In this document: one piece after another, positions 15,905-22,783 of the stretch
Layout: each line of letters starts with the position of its first letter
Numbering within the stretch: position 1 is the stretch's first letter
Assembly (NCBI GenBank): GCA_937959065.1
Contig: CALGOI010000379.1
Coordinates: 1-64,000, forward strand
Source of the DNA: an uncultured Ignavibacteriota bacterium
Lineage (GTDB): Bacteria; Bacteroidota; Ignavibacteria; Tepidaquicellales; Tepidaquicellaceae
Length of the DNA: 64,000 nt
Reading direction: 5' to 3'
Notes under the pieces: model-generated
Database searches by the model: none
Told to the model about the DNA's origin: nothing
The model's input: the letters and a program-made list of their open reading frames with translations, nothing else
Position numbers and translations under genes: made by a program

Positions 15905-16037
15905 TTTTAACCCTAAACTTTAATAAAAGCATCAGGACATTACAGTCAATCATGACCATACCTCATGACTTTTTGAAAATTTCTTGATGTTCTTCTTGAT
16001 GCTATCAAGAAGTTTCATAACTTTACCGCAAAGAAAA

Positions 16038-16076
16038 CGCCCTCACAAGTTTTGACGGACTCAACGAGGGCGGATT
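16038..16076 (+). terminator. Hairpin CGCCCTC/GAGGGCG after the lipoprotein gene
   Basis: ACGCCCTC pairs with GAGGGCGG around a 20-nt loop, followed by a short T-containing stretch. It probably ends the lipoprotein message. The preceding 130 nt (15905-16037) hold no gene. Confidence 0.5.
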
Positions 16077-16176
16077 CTTTCAGAAGCCTTGAGTGGTAAA
16101 CCCCTTCCGTTGTAAGGAAGATCGGGTCAATACCACAAAGGGCCTTCTGTTGGCTAAGTTAACAAAAAGCAACAAC

Positions 16177-16629
16177 ATGGAACAGTCAGTAAAGGTTATT
16201 AAACAAGAAATCGAAATCCATAAGGCAGAGATAAGGCGGCACAAGTCGGAAATAGAAAAGCTTGGGGCGGCACTTCAAATATTGGTTGGGAATGGTGGCT
16301 CCGCCACTCACTCTGCTGATAATGAAAAAAAAAAACCCCTACACTTTAACACCCTTACATTCGCACAGTTGATGCAACACATTTTTTCTGATGATGTAAC
16401 AAAAACAGGAAGGCAGTTATACGATGAGTTTTTGCTTATCACAGGAAAAACAAATTATAAGTATCCAGCATTTTCTGCCCGGCTTTCTGAGAGGGCGGTC
16501 GTTAAGCTAATCAGCAGACATGAAGAAAGCGATCGGCCGATTCATCAAAGGTATATCTATGGCCTTAAGGAATGGTTTAATAATGACGGATTGAAAGAGG
16601 AATACAGAAAAAGAATAAAATTTGAATAA
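16177..16629 (+). CDS. Passenger gene in IS: coiled-coil plus helical C-terminal domain, 150 aa
   Basis: The ATG at 16177 is preferred to an upstream in-frame start. The N-terminus is a coiled coil (VIKQEIEIHKAEIRRHKSEI), and the rest reads FAQLMQHIFSDDVTKTGRQL and a basic YIYGLKEWF region that may form a winged-helix-like fold. A run of ten A residues at 16326 codes for Lys residues and would be prone to slippage. Not recognised; no transposase motif. The terminator hairpin at 16668 follows. Confidence 0.55.
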   Translation: MEQSVKVIKQEIEIHKAEIRRHKSEIEKLGAALQILVGNGGSATHSADNEKKKPLHFNTLTFAQLMQHIFSDDVTKTGRQLYDEFLLITGKTNYKYPAFSARLSERAVVKLISRHEESDRPIHQRYIYGLKEWFNNDGLKEEYRKRIKFE

Positions 16630-16667
16630 TCGCCAATATGAGGCTTGTTCCTATTATAATTAATAAA

Positions 16668-16690
16668 AGGGGCCGAAGCCCCTTTAAAAT
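16668..16690. terminator. Bidirectional terminator inside the IS
   Basis: AAAAGGGGC-cgaa-GCCCCTTT is a compact hairpin with A-run and T-run on either side, able to stop transcription from both the passenger gene and the transposase. Confidence 0.7.
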
Positions 16691-16693
16691 ACC

Positions 16694-16781
16694 CTCTAAC
16701 GGGGTTTCGCTGAAATAGTGCTGTCTCTTGTAAAGGCTGGCCTCATCTAACCAAATCCGCAAGAGTAAACCCGTTAGAACC
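16694..16781. repeat. Second palindrome in the IS with attC-like outer boxes
   Basis: CTCTAAC (16694-16700) and GTTAGAACC (16773-16781) are complementary core-type boxes. Inside are GGGGTTT/AAACCC with one extra G, and CTCTTG (16725-16730) paired with CAAGAG (16760-16765). The order box-arm-loop-arm-box with an extrahelical base resembles attC. It may be chance or a structural element of the IS. Confidence 0.4.
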
Positions 16782-16783
16782 AA

Positions 16784-16808
16784 GAGGGGGAGTTCGCTCC
16801 CCCTTTTT
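16784..16808. terminator. Terminator downstream of the transposase gene
   Basis: AGGGGGAG-ttcg-CTCCCCCTTTTTC: a stable hairpin with a UUCG loop and a T-run. It lies between the palindrome and the transposase stop codon. Confidence 0.7.
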
Positions 16809-16831
16809 CATGCACCAAAGATACGATAATC

Positions 16832-17746
16832 TTACTTCTGTATCAGATTCTCATACTTCAGCCGTCTGCCATCGCTTTGAAAGATTGCTTCTGCAAAGCG
16901 TTCTTCCTGAGTATCCTCTTTAGCGTTGTATCGGTAGTTGAACTCGTCCAAGTACCGAGATAGATGCTTGTCCGATACATGATGGTAGATTCCTATTATT
17001 CCCCGCTTCAATAATGAGAAGTAACCCTCAATAGTATTGGTATAGATCGAACCTCTCACGTATTCTTCTGCGGAATGATTCACTGAATGGTGTTGGTAGT
17101 AACCATTCAGGTTCTTATACATTCCGTTTTCATCAGTTATTACCACAGCCCCAGGCTTCACGTTCTTTAGCATTACCGGAACCACGTCCTTGGCTTTTCC
17201 GCTTTCCACAGCCTTAGATCGCACTTTACCCTCTCGCTGAACAAGGCCAACAACAGGTGTCTTACTATGCGCGCCTTGTTTGCCAATGCGCTTGCTCTTA
17301 TGCTTATTGCTCTGTTTGCCGCCCACGTAAGTCTCGTCAATCTCAACTACTCCTTCCAATGATTGCGGAAGCTTCTCTTTTAGCATTTCCCTTACCCGGT
17401 GAAGAACAAACCATGCCGACTTCTGAGTAATACCGAGATCACGGGCTAACTGGCAGGAACTAATACCCTTCTTGTGGCTCGTAATTAGGTAGATGGCAAT
17501 AAACCATTTACGAAGTGGTATTTTGGTGTTCTCGAATATGGTGCCCACTGTAACGCTGAACTTCTTGTGGCACTCCTTATTTGCGCATTTAAACCTCTTA
17601 CCATTCTCAATCTTATAGACTTTCTTGCTCTTGCAGTATGGGCAGTTGGCCTTACCGTTAACCCAACGAAGTTTAGCGAGATAGTCCCGGCAGGTTTGCT
17701 CATCCTTAAATGTCTCTGTTAGTTGTATAATGTTCTCGAACTCCAT
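16832..17746 (-). CDS. IS1595-family ISXO2-like transposase, 304 aa
   Basis: An N-terminal zinc ribbon (CPYCKSKKVYKIENGKRFKC, then CANKECHKKF) is followed by GTIFENTKIPLRKWFIAIYL, an HTH-like GISSCQLARDLGITQKSAWF and the DDE-type catalytic domain starting VVEIDETYVGGKQSNKHKSK, continuing to AVVITDENGMYKNLNGYYQH and SIYTNTIEGYFSLLKRGIIG. These are hallmark blocks of ISXO2-like transposases. Length is normal and the frame intact, so the element could be active. An RHH gene overlaps the region upstream of its start. Confidence 0.92.
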   Translation of the reverse strand: MEFENIIQLTETFKDEQTCRDYLAKLRWVNGKANCPYCKSKKVYKIENGKRFKCANKECHKKFSVTVGTIFENTKIPLRKWFIAIYLITSHKKGISSCQLARDLGITQKSAWFVLHRVREMLKEKLPQSLEGVVEIDETYVGGKQSNKHKSKRIGKQGAHSKTPVVGLVQREGKVRSKAVESGKAKDVVPVMLKNVKPGAVVITDENGMYKNLNGYYQHHSVNHSAEEYVRGSIYTNTIEGYFSLLKRGIIGIYHHVSDKHLSRYLDEFNYRYNAKEDTQEERFAEAIFQSDGRRLKYENLIQK

Positions 17747-17751
17747 TGTCT

Positions 17752-17886
17752 TTAGTTGTTGTCGGCTATCTTCTTTAATTGTATTCGGATATAATTACTA
17801 AGGCTCCGTTCGTCAGCATTGGCCAGCTTTTGCAACTTATCCTTTAGCTCCTTACTGACTCTTATTACTATCGTTTCTTCTTTCAT
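17752..17886 (-). CDS. Ribbon-helix-helix protein of the IS, 44 aa
   Basis: The ATG at 17886 gives MKEETIVIRVSKELKDKLQK, then LANADERSLSNYIRIQLKKI, a textbook Arc/CopG ribbon (TIVIRVS) followed by two helices. The stop lies 5 nt before the transposase start, so the two are coupled. A palindrome at 17895-17911 just upstream of the start is a natural operator, suggesting autorepression of transposase expression. Confidence 0.75.
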   Translation of the reverse strand: MKEETIVIRVSKELKDKLQKLANADERSLSNYIRIQLKKIADNN

Positions 17887-17894
17887 GGTCACTT

Positions 17895-17911
17895 GTTATA
17901 CATTGTATAAC
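17895..17911. promoter_or_regulatory. Perfect palindrome, likely operator of the RHH gene
   Basis: GTTATACATTGTATAAC is a 17-bp perfect palindrome 8 nt upstream of the RHH start codon. RHH dimers bind short palindromes, so autoregulation is likely. Its half site equals the core box of the interrupted cassette (GTTATACATTG at 14274), which may be coincidence. Confidence 0.55.
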
Positions 17912-18587
17912 GATGTAATACATAAAAGGTTGCCTTAATTGTTGGGTTTTTCACGGGGCGTGTCCCAAATGATATATAATCACCGAAAAAGGAGTGGGAA
18001 CAAGTTATTACCGATGCTTTAGGGGTAGAACCTTTTGAAATACCGAGTAATTTGGTTAGTGCTCAAAATAGAGTAAGACTGTACTGGACTAACTTTCCGC
18101 TAACATTGCCGAAAGATAGGGGTATTAGTTTGGGTGATATTATTGAAAAGGATTTTGTTTTTACAAGCAAGGCGCAAATCATACTTAGTACGATGTATAA
18201 AGAGAATGCTAAGAGTATGTTTAAGCGAAATAAAAAAGGCTTACTTGCTTGCTCTAAACAATGCTCTGAATGCAAGTTTATAAAACCAAAAAGCAACACA
18301 GTAAGAACTGGAGGTTTGAAAAGCTACCAACGCCACGAATGGGATTCAGTTTGCAAATTACACCTTCGCAAATTAACACCTTTGGAATGTGAAAGATTAC
18401 AGACCTTACCTGATAATTATACGGCTTGCATAAGCAATACGAGACGATACCAAACAATAGGAAATGGTTGGACTGTAGAAGTTATTAAGCACATCTTTAA
18501 TTGCCTGATAAGGCAAGCGAGGGGAGAAAAAACTGTTATTGCGGAATAACCGCAGTAACTTTGATTAAATGCACAGGTGTAGTGCTT

Positions 18588-18690
18588 GTGTATAACGGTT
18601 TGGCTAAAATGTAGTAGCCGACCAACGAGAATTTGAATTATTAACCTGATGCTGCAAAGGCTATTCATTTTAGCTTTTGTTGTAGCATCG
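18588..18690 (-). repeat. attC-like site between methyltransferase and 91-aa cassettes
   Basis: Outer boxes TGTATAAC (ends 18596) and GTTGTAGCA (from 18679) flank arms GGCTAAAATGTAGTAGCC (18602-18619) and GGCTATTCATTTTAGC (18659-18674). The arms pair over GCTAAAATG and TAGCC with a short mismatch between them, the same layout as at 13811. Confidence 0.75.
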
Positions 18691-18705
18691 TAAAGCGAAC
18701 GGATT

Positions 18706-18981
18706 ATGAACGAAAATGAAAGGATTGGAACATATTGTGAAAAATGTGGAGGGCCATTTTGTATTTGCGAAGAAACCGAAGAAATAAAAAGGCAGGCATT
18801 AATAGAAATGAAAGATGATTTTAAAAGACAAGCAAATATTTGGAGGGGCAAAGCGGAAGAAGTGAAAGAATCAAGCAGACATAGATACTACCAGGGCAAA
18901 GCAATGGCTTATAAATACACCTACAATGCTTGCATGGAATTATTGTACGGAAAAGATTGGAGAAAAACGCAGGAGGGGTAG
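18706..18981 (+). CDS. Cassette gene: 91-aa protein with Cys cluster
   Basis: MNENERIGTYCEKCGGPFCI begins with CxxCxxxxCxC, a likely zinc knuckle, followed by a long charged helix (EMKDDFKRQANIWRGKAEEV). It is the attI-proximal cassette of array 1, so by integron logic the most recently inserted one. It ends 16 nt before the attI-like site and is followed by the recombinase gene. Function unknown. Confidence 0.65.
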   Translation: MNENERIGTYCEKCGGPFCICEETEEIKRQALIEMKDDFKRQANIWRGKAEEVKESSRHRYYQGKAMAYKYTYNACMELLYGKDWRKTQEG

Positions 18982-18997
18982 TGAGCGTATGTGCTAC

Positions 18998-19060
18998 AAC
19001 GATTGTATCAAAACACCCACACTGAAAATCAGAAAGTTATGAATGAATACACAAATCAAT
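18998..19060 (-). other. attI-like recombination site, copy 1 (overlaps recombinase start)
   Basis: This 63-bp sequence recurs inverted at 25467-25529 with three mismatches. At its left edge stands a variable half box (GTGCTACAAC) ending in the shared AAC (GTT on the other strand), the point where cassette sequence meets conserved sequence. It contains ACTGAAAATCAG, a partial palindrome. The recombinase ATG (19039) lies inside it. Its position between recombinase and first cassette is that of attI in integrons. Confidence 0.75.
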
Positions 19061-19923
19061 TCAGGCGATTTCTTTTGGGTAAAAGGTTGGCGCAATCGAC
19101 AATGAACAGTTACCTAAGCCACTTAGATCACTACTTGCGTTGGTGTTATTCAGAGGGTGTGCCACCGGAAGATATGCCAACAGAGGCGTTGCTGGAATGG
19201 ATGAGCCGACCCGGCTCACCAAGCACGGTAAGCCAACGAAGAACAACACTCGTTCACTTGTATGAATCGGTGCTTGGCCAAGGCTTTAAGACTCTGCCGT
19301 TGCCCTACCCGAAAAAGAATGTTAGATTGCCCCACCACTTAACACCTCAACAGGTGGCGCGAATCATTCAGTCAGTAACAAACACCAAGCAACGCCTGGT
19401 CTTGCAAATAATGTACGCTCTTGCGCTCCGGGTAGAGGAAGCGGTAAGAATAAAGAGGGAGGATATTTACGAAAACTACGACACCGAAACGGGAGAGATG
19501 TACTATGAACTTAGGGTTGTTGGGAAAGGAAACAAGGAAAGGCGTATTCCAATTCCTGACCAAACGGTTGCAGCCATGTTTTCGCACATCAAATCCAAGC
19601 ACACAGAAAGCGGCTATTTGTTCAAAGGTCAGTTCAAAGGACATTACAGTTACGGAAGCATCCGAAATGTATTCAACCGGGCGAAGGAGAAAGCGGAAGT
19701 AACTACGCCCGGAAGCACTCACCTACTCCGAAAGAGCAGAATAACCCACCTTGTAAATGCCCAATTGAACGACAGGACTATTATGCTAATGGTAGGCTGG
19801 AAGAACCAAAAGACCATAGAACACTACCACCGTGCTAACACCTCATCAATGAGAAAAGCAGTATCAATGGTTGACGAATCACTATTGCTAATTGAGAAGA
19901 CACACCATAAACTTATAGCATGA
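19039..19923 (+). CDS. Tyrosine recombinase, candidate cassette integrase
   Basis: 294 residues from the ATG at 19039 (a GTG at 18991 would translate the cassette box and is less likely). A SAM-like N-terminal domain (FRRFLLGKRLAQSTMNSYLS) is followed by the catalytic domain: Arg131 in ALRVEEAVRI, Lys163 in GKGNKERRIPI, HLLR (His228, Arg231), Trp254 in GWKNQKTIEHYHR and Tyr263. All catalytic residues are present. By eye it is XerC/D-sized and lacks the extra helix that IntI integrases carry before the HxxR motif. It reads away from attI and the array, as IntI does, and overlaps the dNMP kinase gene. Confidence 0.9.
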   Translation: MNEYTNQFRRFLLGKRLAQSTMNSYLSHLDHYLRWCYSEGVPPEDMPTEALLEWMSRPGSPSTVSQRRTTLVHLYESVLGQGFKTLPLPYPKKNVRLPHHLTPQQVARIIQSVTNTKQRLVLQIMYALALRVEEAVRIKREDIYENYDTETGEMYYELRVVGKGNKERRIPIPDQTVAAMFSHIKSKHTESGYLFKGQFKGHYSYGSIRNVFNRAKEKAEVTTPGSTHLLRKSRITHLVNAQLNDRTIMLMVGWKNQKTIEHYHRANTSSMRKAVSMVDESLLLIEKTHHKLIA

Positions 19924-20513
19924 TAATAGGTATATCAGGAAAGATTGGCTCTGGCAAGGACACCGTGGCCGGTATCATACAAGAACTAACCAATGACCGG
20001 TGGGAAGCAAAGAAGTATGCCGACAAGCTGAAGCAGGTGTGCCACATTGTTTGCGGAGGAGACATAAGAGATCAGTTTTCCCGGGAGGGCAAGGCCATTT
20101 ACATATCCTCGTTTGGAATGACCATAGGCGAGATACAGCAGTTAGTGGGCACCAATGCCATGCGTGACAACTTTGACGAAAACGTGTGGGTTAAAGCATT
20201 GATGAATGATTATGTGCCAAGCAAGGGGGGAAATGTTCCCAACTGGATAATAACTGATGTGCGCTTTCCTAATGAAGCGGCCGTCATAAGGAAAAATGGC
20301 GGATACCTATTAAGGCTGGAAGGAGACCCTGTTGACGTTAGAAAGAACTCTGACAGGGACCTAAGTCATCCTTCTGAAACATCTCTTGATGATTACCGGT
20401 ATTGGGACGGAATAATATACAATACCGGTAGCATGGACGATCTAAAGAGGTATGTCGAAAACTTTCTTGTTGATGTCGAGAATCGCTACGACATGAAGTT
20501 CAATTGGTTATAG
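19920..20513 (+). CDS. Deoxynucleoside monophosphate kinase
   Basis: 197 residues. The P-loop IGISGKIGSGKDTVAGII at the N-terminus, GMTIGEIQQLVGTNAMRDNF, and WIITDVRFPNEAAVIRKNGG with later RDLSHPSETSLD match phage dNMP kinases (T4 gene 1 type), which phosphorylate dNMPs to dNDPs for DNA synthesis. It overlaps the recombinase gene by 4 nt, so both share a message, and it is followed by a terminator. Together with the HD hydrolase it points to phage control of nucleotide pools. Confidence 0.85.
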   Translation: MIIGISGKIGSGKDTVAGIIQELTNDRWEAKKYADKLKQVCHIVCGGDIRDQFSREGKAIYISSFGMTIGEIQQLVGTNAMRDNFDENVWVKALMNDYVPSKGGNVPNWIITDVRFPNEAAVIRKNGGYLLRLEGDPVDVRKNSDRDLSHPSETSLDDYRYWDGIIYNTGSMDDLKRYVENFLVDVENRYDMKFNWL

Positions 20514-20543
20514 CCTGGCTGTATCTCTTGTGGCAAGGCCCTC

Positions 20544-20572
20544 GTCATATATTGGCGGGGGTTTTTCGTAAA
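20544..20572 (+). terminator. Terminator after the dNMP kinase gene
   Basis: CCCTCG pairs with CGGGGG (one G-T) around TCATATATTGG, followed by TTTTTC. It ends the plus-strand message that runs from groEL through array 1 and the recombinase. Confidence 0.6.
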
Positions 20573-20594
20573 TTGCCGTCTTAAAACACCGAAA

Positions 20595-21074
20595 ATGGAT
20601 ATGAAGATCCCGAAGGTTACATTGAACTCAGTGTTGAAGATGGTTGTAACACTACTTGTCACCCTTTCAGCGTTGGCCACGTCTTATATTGCACTGATAG
20701 AACCAAGAATAGTGGTGCTGATAGATGAGCGTATTGACTCTCAAAAGGCCCACAATGTTGCAAATGGCAACATGAAACTAAGCGAGAAACTATCTACGCT
20801 ACTGAATGTGGAGCCCGACTTGGTGGCCAATGAGGTATCACAGATGTACTTCTGGTACAAACAGCGAGTTGTGATGGACGGGAAGCTGAACGATTTTGTC
20901 AACTTCTGGGATGAATGGGAATATGTTGGCGTATTAAAGAACAAGATAACCGGTAAGTTCAGGTACTTTCCTGGAGTGGGGTATGAGAACCATTACCGGG
21001 TGTACATGTACAATGATGGATGGGCGTACTATCCTGAAGGAAACGATGACATTTACCAGTGGGTGTATCCCTGA
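20595..21074 (+). CDS. Membrane-anchored hypothetical protein, 159 aa
   Basis: A short basic N-terminus and one membrane helix (VLKMVVTLLVTLSALATSYI) are followed by an outside or cytoplasmic domain rich in aromatic residues (YFWYKQRVVMDG, FWDEWEYVGVLKNKITGKFR, YRVYMYNDGWAYYPEG). Not recognised. It starts after the terminator and probably has its own promoter, not identified. Its end overlaps the region before the next short gene. Confidence 0.6.
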   Translation: MDMKIPKVTLNSVLKMVVTLLVTLSALATSYIALIEPRIVVLIDERIDSQKAHNVANGNMKLSEKLSTLLNVEPDLVANEVSQMYFWYKQRVVMDGKLNDFVNFWDEWEYVGVLKNKITGKFRYFPGVGYENHYRVYMYNDGWAYYPEGNDDIYQWVYP

Positions 21075-21079
21075 CAAAT

Positions 21080-21271
21080 ATGAAAATACCAGACCATCAT
21101 AGGGCGCATGTTGAAGAACTTAAGCGTATTATGATAGAGGATGATCAATACAGGGATGTTCCTTACGCAGAACTTTTTCTTCTGGTAAGTTTCTTTGGGG
21201 TGTGGCCGGAATACCGGGCAAAGAAAAGGGCCTCGTGGATAGTGGTGCCTTACGGAATATACCTTAACTAA
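21080..21271 (+). CDS. Hypothetical protein, 63 aa
   Basis: The ATG at 21080 starts MKIPDHHRAHVEELKRIMIE, followed by PYAELFLLVSFFGVWPEYRA and a basic end. It is partly hydrophobic in the middle but probably not membrane-spanning. The last base of its stop codon is the first base of the next ATG. Not recognised. Confidence 0.55.
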   Translation: MKIPDHHRAHVEELKRIMIEDDQYRDVPYAELFLLVSFFGVWPEYRAKKRASWIVVPYGIYLN

Positions 21272-21801
21272 TGCTGAAGGGTCGGCCGTGTGAAGCTCCG
21301 GGATGTTCAAACCCAAGATGGGGAGGAGGTTATTGTGCCCATCATCAAATGCTTAGGGAAGACAAAGCTCTGCCCACAGGGCTATCAGTGGGAAAACGTC
21401 AAATGCGTTCGTTTAAGGGCTTAAGGCCCAAGAAAAGGCTAAATCCCATGTCATCTAAGCAGAAAGCCCAGGTGAAGGAGAAAAAGGCGGTGTATGAGCT
21501 TATGAAGTCAATTCGTAAAATGGTGTGTACAGGATGCGGGAGGATTAGCGATCCGGAATTACTTCAGCATAGCCACATAATACCCGTGTCTCGCTGGAAA
21601 GAGGGAGAGATAATTATAGAGAACATAACGTATCATTGTAGTGATCTGGCCAACGGCTGCCACTCAAGGTGGGAAACACACAATCCAAACCACACCAAGG
21701 GGATGCTTGATTACGACAAGAACATGAAATACATATCAAGTGTGGATGTTGAATACTACCACTTGTTGATAAGTAAGCTTCCTTCTAATGAAACATTATA
21801 G
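21271..21801 (+). CDS. HNH/NinG-like zinc nuclease, 176 aa
   Basis: A zinc knuckle at the N-terminus (CEAPGCSNPRWGGGYCAHH) is followed by a basic linker, then CTGCGRISDPELLQHSHIIP and YHCSDLANGCHSRWE, the Cys-Cys-His-His-Cys pattern of treble-clef HNH nucleases such as NinG/Rap-type recombination proteins. It could nick branched or packaging DNA. The catalytic His lies in HSHIIP. It ends at the convergent terminator. Confidence 0.65.
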   Translation: MLKGRPCEAPGCSNPRWGGGYCAHHQMLREDKALPTGLSVGKRQMRSFKGLRPKKRLNPMSSKQKAQVKEKKAVYELMKSIRKMVCTGCGRISDPELLQHSHIIPVSRWKEGEIIIENITYHCSDLANGCHSRWETHNPNHTKGMLDYDKNMKYISSVDVEYYHLLISKLPSNETL

Positions 21802-21865
21802 AGGGTTTGTGCGTAATTTGTAGTGTTGTTACTCCGGTCCTTCATGGGCAATGTCACAACAAATA

Positions 21866-21898
21866 GAACCGGGGCGTGTGTTGCAACAACCCCGGTTC
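21866..21898. terminator. Bidirectional terminator between convergent operons
   Basis: GAACCGGGG and CCCCGGTTC form a perfect 9-bp stem around a 15-nt loop. It lies between the plus-strand HNH gene and the minus-strand MmcB-like gene, serving both. Confidence 0.75.
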
Positions 21899-21903
21899 TT
21901 CCT

Positions 21904-22428
21904 TTACACCCACGGGGCTTTGTTTCGAATAACGTTTTTCTTGTATTTACGGGATAAGGACCTGGCAATCCTCTTATACTGATCGGGAGTGGCTGGCCGC
22001 CTGTGTAGTTCCTGAGCTTCCCGGTGCAGGTCAACTATATGCTTGTCTGATTTATCATGGTAATCGTAATAGAGGATTCCCGCATATTCTGGAACTTCTT
22101 CAGGATTAACCATCTCATAAGGCATTACATAGTAGAACTTGGATGGAACGTTGCCGTCCAAGTAGTGCCTTTCTGTGCCATCCATGACTACCGTGGTGCC
22201 GGTGCCGGATAAGTGAAGGTGCTTTTCTTTTTCGAAGTCCTTTTGAAAGTCGGCTACCGTGAGCTTTACTTCGAACTCATATATCATCTCAACTGATGAA
22301 AGTGAGATGAGGTCTGATTCCCAATTGAACAGGTAAACATTAGGACAGGCTACCTTGTGTTTTTTGCCTGAGAGGTAGTTGTAAGTCCCACGTATTACAT
22401 CCGCTTCAGTAATCTTCCCTTGCGCCAT
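21904..22428 (-). CDS. MmcB-like PD-(D/E)XK nuclease-fold protein, 174 aa
   Basis: NVYLFNWESDLISLSSVEMI, then YEFEVKLTVADFQKDFEKEK with the ExK core, PSKFYYVMPYEMV and VPEYAGILYYDY match the MmcB-type DNA-repair endonuclease pattern (EvKvs.aDF..D..K, yfavp, P..aGl). It probably cleaves DNA; phage versions may act in repair or host DNA breakdown. Last gene of the minus-strand operon that begins beyond 25442, ending at the terminator. Confidence 0.6.
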   Translation of the reverse strand: MAQGKITEADVIRGTYNYLSGKKHKVACPNVYLFNWESDLISLSSVEMIYEFEVKLTVADFQKDFEKEKHLHLSGTGTTVVMDGTERHYLDGNVPSKFYYVMPYEMVNPEEVPEYAGILYYDYHDKSDKHIVDLHREAQELHRRPATPDQYKRIARSLSRKYKKNVIRNKAPWV

Positions 22429-22447
22429 ATTCGGCTAAAGATACGAA

Positions 22448-22783
22448 TTAGGGTGTGTTGTTGTTGTTGGGCAGGGCAACTAAGTGCCAAAGACGTATGC
22501 CGGGGACGCAGAGAATGATTTGAAGTGCACAATATAGTGAAGCGGCAATTTGCATGTGGCCCAGCATTTGGTCTTTACAATTATTAAAGAACCAAATGTT
22601 GAGAATAACAAGTGCGGTAGTGGCCGCTAATATTCCGAACACACCCCATAGGCCCGCCCATCGAAATCTCTTTTCGTATGTCACTTTAGGTTCGTCATCG
22701 TAGTGTTTTTCGAACACCATCATTTGATACGGATTTACTATTTGACATCCTGTGTGGTGCCTTACATAATTACTCTTGTTCAT
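22448..22783 (-). CDS. Two-helix membrane protein, 111 aa
   Basis: After a soluble N-terminus (VRHHTGCQIVNPYQMMVFEK) come two membrane helices (WGVFGILAATTALVILNIWF and SLYCALQIILCVPGIRLWHL). Not recognised. It overlaps the start-side gene by 4 nt. A superinfection-exclusion or envelope function is possible, without direct support. Confidence 0.6.
   Translation of the reverse strand: MNKSNYVRHHTGCQIVNPYQMMVFEKHYDDEPKVTYEKRFRWAGLWGVFGILAATTALVILNIWFFNNCKDQMLGHMQIAASLYCALQIILCVPGIRLWHLVALPNNNNTP

Larger units (their letters stand above)
14722..17984 (-). mobile_element. IS1595-family (ISXO2-like) element with passenger genes, 3263 bp
   Basis: The element is bounded by 8-bp direct repeats. Its ends are imperfect terminal inverted repeats: GGCAATCATATAGGTGTTGG (then GAC) at the left against the complement GGTGATTATATATCATTTGG (then GAC) at the right, 16 of 23 matching. 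It encodes an ISXO2-like transposase and a ribbon-helix-helix protein on the minus strand and, on the far side, three passenger ORFs. This is about three times a simple IS1595. Insertion is in the cassette methyltransferase gene and must postdate capture of that cassette. Confidence 0.85.
14316..18549 (+). pseudogene. Cassette gene: C5-cytosine DNA methyltransferase split by an IS1595-family element
   Basis: The N-terminal part (14316-14721) carries motif I (TVLSLFDGISCGQQALKELG), motif IV (GGSPCQSFSVAG) and motif VI (LLENVKMKK). The C-terminal part (from 17985) resumes in frame at EWEQVITDALGVEPFEIPSN and contains QNRVRLYWTNFPL (VIII), RKLTPLECERLQTLPDNY (IX) and TIGNGWTVEVIKHIF (X). Removing 14722-17984 and one copy of the 8-bp duplication GAAAAAGG restores one reading frame of about 320 codons. 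It would have protected phage DNA or mimicked host methylation. As sequenced it cannot make a whole enzyme unless the element excises. Confidence 0.85.
13811..19923 (+). mobile_element. Integron-like cassette array 1 with attI-like site and recombinase
   Basis: Read from the recombinase leftwards, the attI-like site at 18998-19060 is followed by three cassettes: the 91-aa gene (about 18597-18999), the cytosine methyltransferase interrupted by an IS (14225-18595), and the coiled-coil gene (13817-14224). The last core box lies in the groEL stop codon. Each cassette begins and ends with complementary boxes: GTTGTAGCA/GTGCTACAAC, GTTATACA/TGTATAAC and GTTATGGCGC/GCGCCATAAC. Three attC-like palindromes separate them. 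All genes read toward the recombinase and co-linear with groEL, so read-through from the replication operon is the likely source of expression. Confidence 0.8.

Noticed and set aside
17895..17911. An additional attC core site in the IS
   Set aside because: It is a perfect short palindrome without separate arms and sits at the RHH gene start, which fits an operator better.
18052..18549. An independent gene of 165 codons
   Set aside because: It is the C-terminal half of the cytosine methyltransferase; the frame continues upstream to the IS edge at 17985 and joins the N-terminal half at 14721.
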